The position numbers and the translations under genes were made by a program. Positions 31,701-33,401 of a stretch of DNA of 33,401 nt are shown piece by piece. The stretch lies in contig JBMFOT010000039.1 in the NCBI GenBank assembly GCA_049969495.1, positions 1 to 33,401 on the forward strand, given 5' to 3'. Origin of the DNA: HRBIN16 sp049969495. Lineage in GTDB: Bacteria > Armatimonadota > HRBIN16. The notes below the pieces were generated by a model. The model did not search any database. It was not told where the DNA came from and saw nothing but the letters and a program-made list of their open reading frames with translations. Position 1 is the first letter of the stretch. The number at the start of each line of letters is the position of its first letter.

Positions 31701-33393
31701 GTTGCTGACCAGCATCACGCTGATTCTGCTCACCTTCATCGTGCTGTCGTTTACCTCTATTGTGAACGTGTTGCGCTTCAACAAGGTTCCCGCGCCGGGC
31801 ACACCGTTGTACAACGGCATCATGATTCGTACCGCGCTGTGGGAACCGTTGCAAGAACCGGCTTACCGCTTGCTGCACGATGAGTTCCGCGACAGGGCGG
31901 TGGCACCTCGCTCGTGGTTCTTCGGGGCGGCGTTCGGCGAGCAGTCGTTCCTCACCCTGCGCCGAGGCGATCGCCAGTATGATGCCAAAGCAGCGGTAGG
32001 CTTGTCCCCTGCCGAGTCGGAGGTTACCCAGCCGCAAAAGGCACTGGTAGCGGGACGCTGGTTCCGCGAGGGCGACCGCTATGCGGCTATCGTGCCCACG
32101 GCTATTGCCCAGCAACTGCGCATCGATCCCGAGGACGTGGGCAAGGCGAAGGTGAACTTCAGTGGAGTGGACTACACGGTAATCGGTATCCTAGACAGCC
32201 AGAAATTCAAGCAAATTACCGACTTGGACCGCGAGCCGCTGACACCGGTGGACTTCATCCTGATGCAGAAGATGCAGCGACAGGGCGCAGGCGCGGGTGA
32301 AGCGGGCTTCCGCGAGTACGTGCACCTCGAGCCGGACGCCTGTTTCTACATCCCCTACAAAACGCTGATGAACATCGGCGGCGAGATACGCAGTATCGCC
32401 ATCTCCTTCGCCACACCCGAAGAGGTGAAGGTGGTGCTGGACAAGCTGATGCCGCGTCTGGGCTTGAACATCTATGCGGGTCAGGGCGACAGGACGTGGC
32501 GATACTCCACGCTGGCAGCCACATCGGGACGGGGCATCGAGTTTATCGTCATCCCTGTGCTGATTGCCGCGCTCATCGTGTTGCAGACGATGCTCAGCAG
32601 TGTGTACGAGCGCGTGAAGGAGATTCATATCTTCTCCTCGCTGGGTTTGTCGCCCACGCATATCGGCTTGCTGTTCCTGGCGGAGGCGATGGTGTACGCC
32701 ATCATCGGCTCGGTGACGGGATACTTCCTCGGTCAGCTCAGCGCGAAGATGATTGTCTGGCTGAACGTGCCGGGGCTGTACCTGAACTTCTCGTCGATGG
32801 CGGCGGTGGTCTCCACGCTGATTGTGGTGGCGACGGTGCTGGGTTCCACCATCTATCCGGCGCGGAAGGCGTCGGAAGTGGCGACGCCCGCTCTGGAGCG
32901 CACCTGGCGCGTGCCGGAGCCGGAGGGCGATGAGTGGCGTATCCCGATGCCCTTCTCGGTGACGCGCGTGCAGGCGGCAGGGTTGAACTCCTTCCTCAGC
33001 GAATGGCTGCAGGCGTATGAGGAGTACTCTATCGGCGATTTCGTGACGCAGGGTGTGAAAGCGGAAGAGTATGAGCATGACAGCGGTACGGCTTACCGTA
33101 TTACCTGCACCGCGTGGGTGGCACCGTTTGACCTCGGAGTGAGCCAGAACGTGGAGATCGAAGCCACCCCGACGGATATGCCTGATGTGTATGACCTGCA
33201 CCTGACGCTCACACGCCTGAGCGGTGACATCGCCAACTGGAAGCGCGTGAACCGGCGATTCCTGAACACCCTGCGCAAGCAGTTCCTCATCTGGCGAACA
33301 CTGCGCCAGGAGGAGCGCGAGCGGTACTTGCAGAAGACCGATGGGCGACAACCTGCAGGCGTGCCCAGCACACAACCGGCGACGGGCACTTAG
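28768..33393 (+). CDS. Fusion of degenerate M28 peptidase and FtsX/MacB-type permease
   Basis: A 1541-residue protein (ATG at 28768 with AAGGTGA upstream; an in-frame GTG at 28759 would add three residues). An N-terminal signal (AWMPLLWLGVLAAVAWS) leads into a PA-like insert at about 130-200 (VEGSIVLVDFNCGTDWL) and an M28 aminopeptidase-like fold at about 240-480. Metal-site residues are replaced: the HxD motif reads AYYDA, the GANDNASG region reads GAESACG, and the EE motif reads SAHF. A soluble beta-rich part follows to about 850. Three membrane helices lie near 855-935, then an FtsX layout: one helix near 980-1000, a large extracytoplasmic domain and three helices near 1256-1278, 1300-1323 and 1345-1365, ending PARKASEVATPALE. 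A 150-residue soluble tail follows. It is probably the permease of an ABC system whose ATPase lies outside the window. Confidence 0.8.
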   Translation: MTVRFMRAWMPLLWLGVLAAVAWSQPSVAPEVADAYKRLAGAVSSERIRQTVYQLSSYPSRVAGYPGSEQAAKWIEEQFRQIGLQRVTTEEFTVTVPVDKGAKLRVGNREFPLYAMWPNLVRTSQLPPEGITGPIIYARDGKLPNFSGKNVEGSIVLVDFNCGTDWLNAPRLGAKAVIFIEPNATMRGEAESKFIGIPVTVPRFYIRKSDAVPLLALTAEQREVKGTLFCNMPWERRTTRNIIGWLEGTDPKFKNQIIVISAYYDAMSVVPALAPGAESACGLAGLLEVARAYKANPPKRTVLFIATSAHFLSLQGVREWMDRHMFELERPNVGQRLVNSLISAVGIKPKQKKLLDIYLFLSLDLSSKSRQVGLFYKGYFYDMREDVQNRFSDTARICRENAEKVGYVLGFDHKKAFADGVNPVEGKNWRNYLPGKFAFDAEVVTLSGANGMTFCTTDDSRALVDTPFDTPERVNVANVTRQTKLIACLLYHILNDTNAPGELNVPRFPISEPGNFQTMGLQGGFGTLDGQVVLFDPRKSFIPNQPVPGSLAVVRHATKTFMGVRGNMIQMVGDDAYFRFPGIPPITAYGWNKMTNIAAYRLNERTGEIEYAPDLGVTGASEYAIDFTMSTGRKTTRIVVFRCVPTSIYDLVDQQALRALTTMDVLDGETNGPPRMYGYTLATVQDYSLTSYVEDVAVVFAQPGSRIKIIMGVGPGAIRFLLINSTKQKPEGEGYLVAGSAEEAQGFVVRTFSERELTERDLIARGGTIANTALRVAEDMWNLDEWRMSRLRRFRIINEGLEQLHGLAKEHLDKARAALERKDYATFDTYARAAWGYEARAYPDVQATANDVVRGVIFYMFLLMPFAYFMERLLFGFSDLKRQLSAAFIIFLLVFFAFSQIHPAFQLVSNLFVVLLAFIMLALSLLVTFMVAGKFEEQLKQLNRQISGIHRADIGRVSVAFAAFNLGVSNMRRRKARTLLTSITLILLTFIVLSFTSIVNVLRFNKVPAPGTPLYNGIMIRTALWEPLQEPAYRLLHDEFRDRAVAPRSWFFGAAFGEQSFLTLRRGDRQYDAKAAVGLSPAESEVTQPQKALVAGRWFREGDRYAAIVPTAIAQQLRIDPEDVGKAKVNFSGVDYTVIGILDSQKFKQITDLDREPLTPVDFILMQKMQRQGAGAGEAGFREYVHLEPDACFYIPYKTLMNIGGEIRSIAISFATPEEVKVVLDKLMPRLGLNIYAGQGDRTWRYSTLAATSGRGIEFIVIPVLIAALIVLQTMLSSVYERVKEIHIFSSLGLSPTHIGLLFLAEAMVYAIIGSVTGYFLGQLSAKMIVWLNVPGLYLNFSSMAAVVSTLIVVATVLGSTIYPARKASEVATPALERTWRVPEPEGDEWRIPMPFSVTRVQAAGLNSFLSEWLQAYEEYSIGDFVTQGVKAEEYEHDSGTAYRITCTAWVAPFDLGVSQNVEIEATPTDMPDVYDLHLTLTRLSGDIANWKRVNRRFLNTLRKQFLIWRTLRQEERERYLQKTDGRQPAGVPSTQPATGT

Positions 33394-33401
33394 GCTGTAA
33401 G

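Noticed and set aside
32191..33375. Long minus-strand open frame inside the M28/FtsX gene
   Set aside because: The His/Arg-rich translation is typical of the antisense of a GC-rich gene, and the plus strand encodes convincing FtsX helices.
1..33401. CRISPR array, tRNA or rRNA genes
   Set aside because: No regularly spaced direct repeats, no cloverleaf with GTTCGA-type arm in an intergenic gap, and no rRNA-like conserved stretches were noticed; all large gaps were inspected by eye only.

Overview
The window reads as a piece of a moderately GC-rich, Gram-negative-type (two-membrane) bacterium, most likely an environmental or thermophilic member of Armatimonadota. That assignment is an inference. 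It rests on the mix of a GHL10 glycoside hydrolase-like protein with a dockerin-type tail, a PEP-CTERM protein, an H-X9-DG pseudopilin-like protein, an outer-membrane beta-barrel with multiheme lipoproteins, and thermophile-style toxin-antitoxin pairs (DUF104/PIN and DUF433/DUF5615). No rRNA, tRNA, CRISPR array or intact insertion sequence was seen.

Layout. 1-2679 (+): the C-terminal part of a GH20-like hexosaminidase, a DUF104/PIN toxin-antitoxin pair, and an aldo/keto reductase. 2680-3571: a palindrome, a gene-poor stretch, a frameshifted HEAT-repeat gene and a strong bidirectional hairpin. 3604-8956 (-): a four-gene operon for an apparent porin-cytochrome conduit. In transcription order it encodes a DmsE/MtrA-like decaheme cytochrome, an outer-membrane beta-barrel and two octaheme lipoproteins, behind a near-consensus promoter (TTGACA-17-TATATT). 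9101-12287 (-): an N-acetylmuramoyl-alanine amidase followed by a secreted protein with a secretin/STN-like N-terminus. 12528-18032 (+): a PEP-CTERM cysteine-peptidase-like gene with two indels, the GHL10-dockerin protein, and two ABC-2 permeases. 18049-21079 (+): a tightly overlapping trio of a degenerate prolyl-tRNA synthetase-like protein, a TlpA/thioredoxin-like protein interrupted by an in-frame UGA exactly at the first active-site Cys, and a PfkB-type sugar kinase. 21134-23011 (-): a large unrecognised protein. 23221-27278 (+): an MFS transporter, a NagB-like protein, a Gfo/Idh/MocA oxidoreductase and a PIG-L deacetylase, plausibly an amino-sugar module. 27362-27948 (+): DUF433/DUF5615 pair. 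28061-33393 (+): a pseudopilin-like protein and a 1541-residue fusion of a catalytically degenerate M28 peptidase domain with an FtsX/MacB-type permease.

The two most striking systems are as follows. First, a complete candidate trans-outer-membrane electron conduit with 26 predicted hemes. Second, a candidate selenoprotein: the thioredoxin motif reads W-UGA-G-G-C, and a hairpin with a G-starting apical loop lies 23 nt after the UGA, which matches the bacterial SECIS layout. If the TlpA-like protein is periplasmic it could serve thiol reduction for cytochrome maturation, but that link is only an inference. Several other proteins keep a family fold while losing catalytic residues (M28 domain, NagB-like, ProRS-like), a recurring theme here. 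Two genes carry frameshifts that could be assembly errors or true decay.
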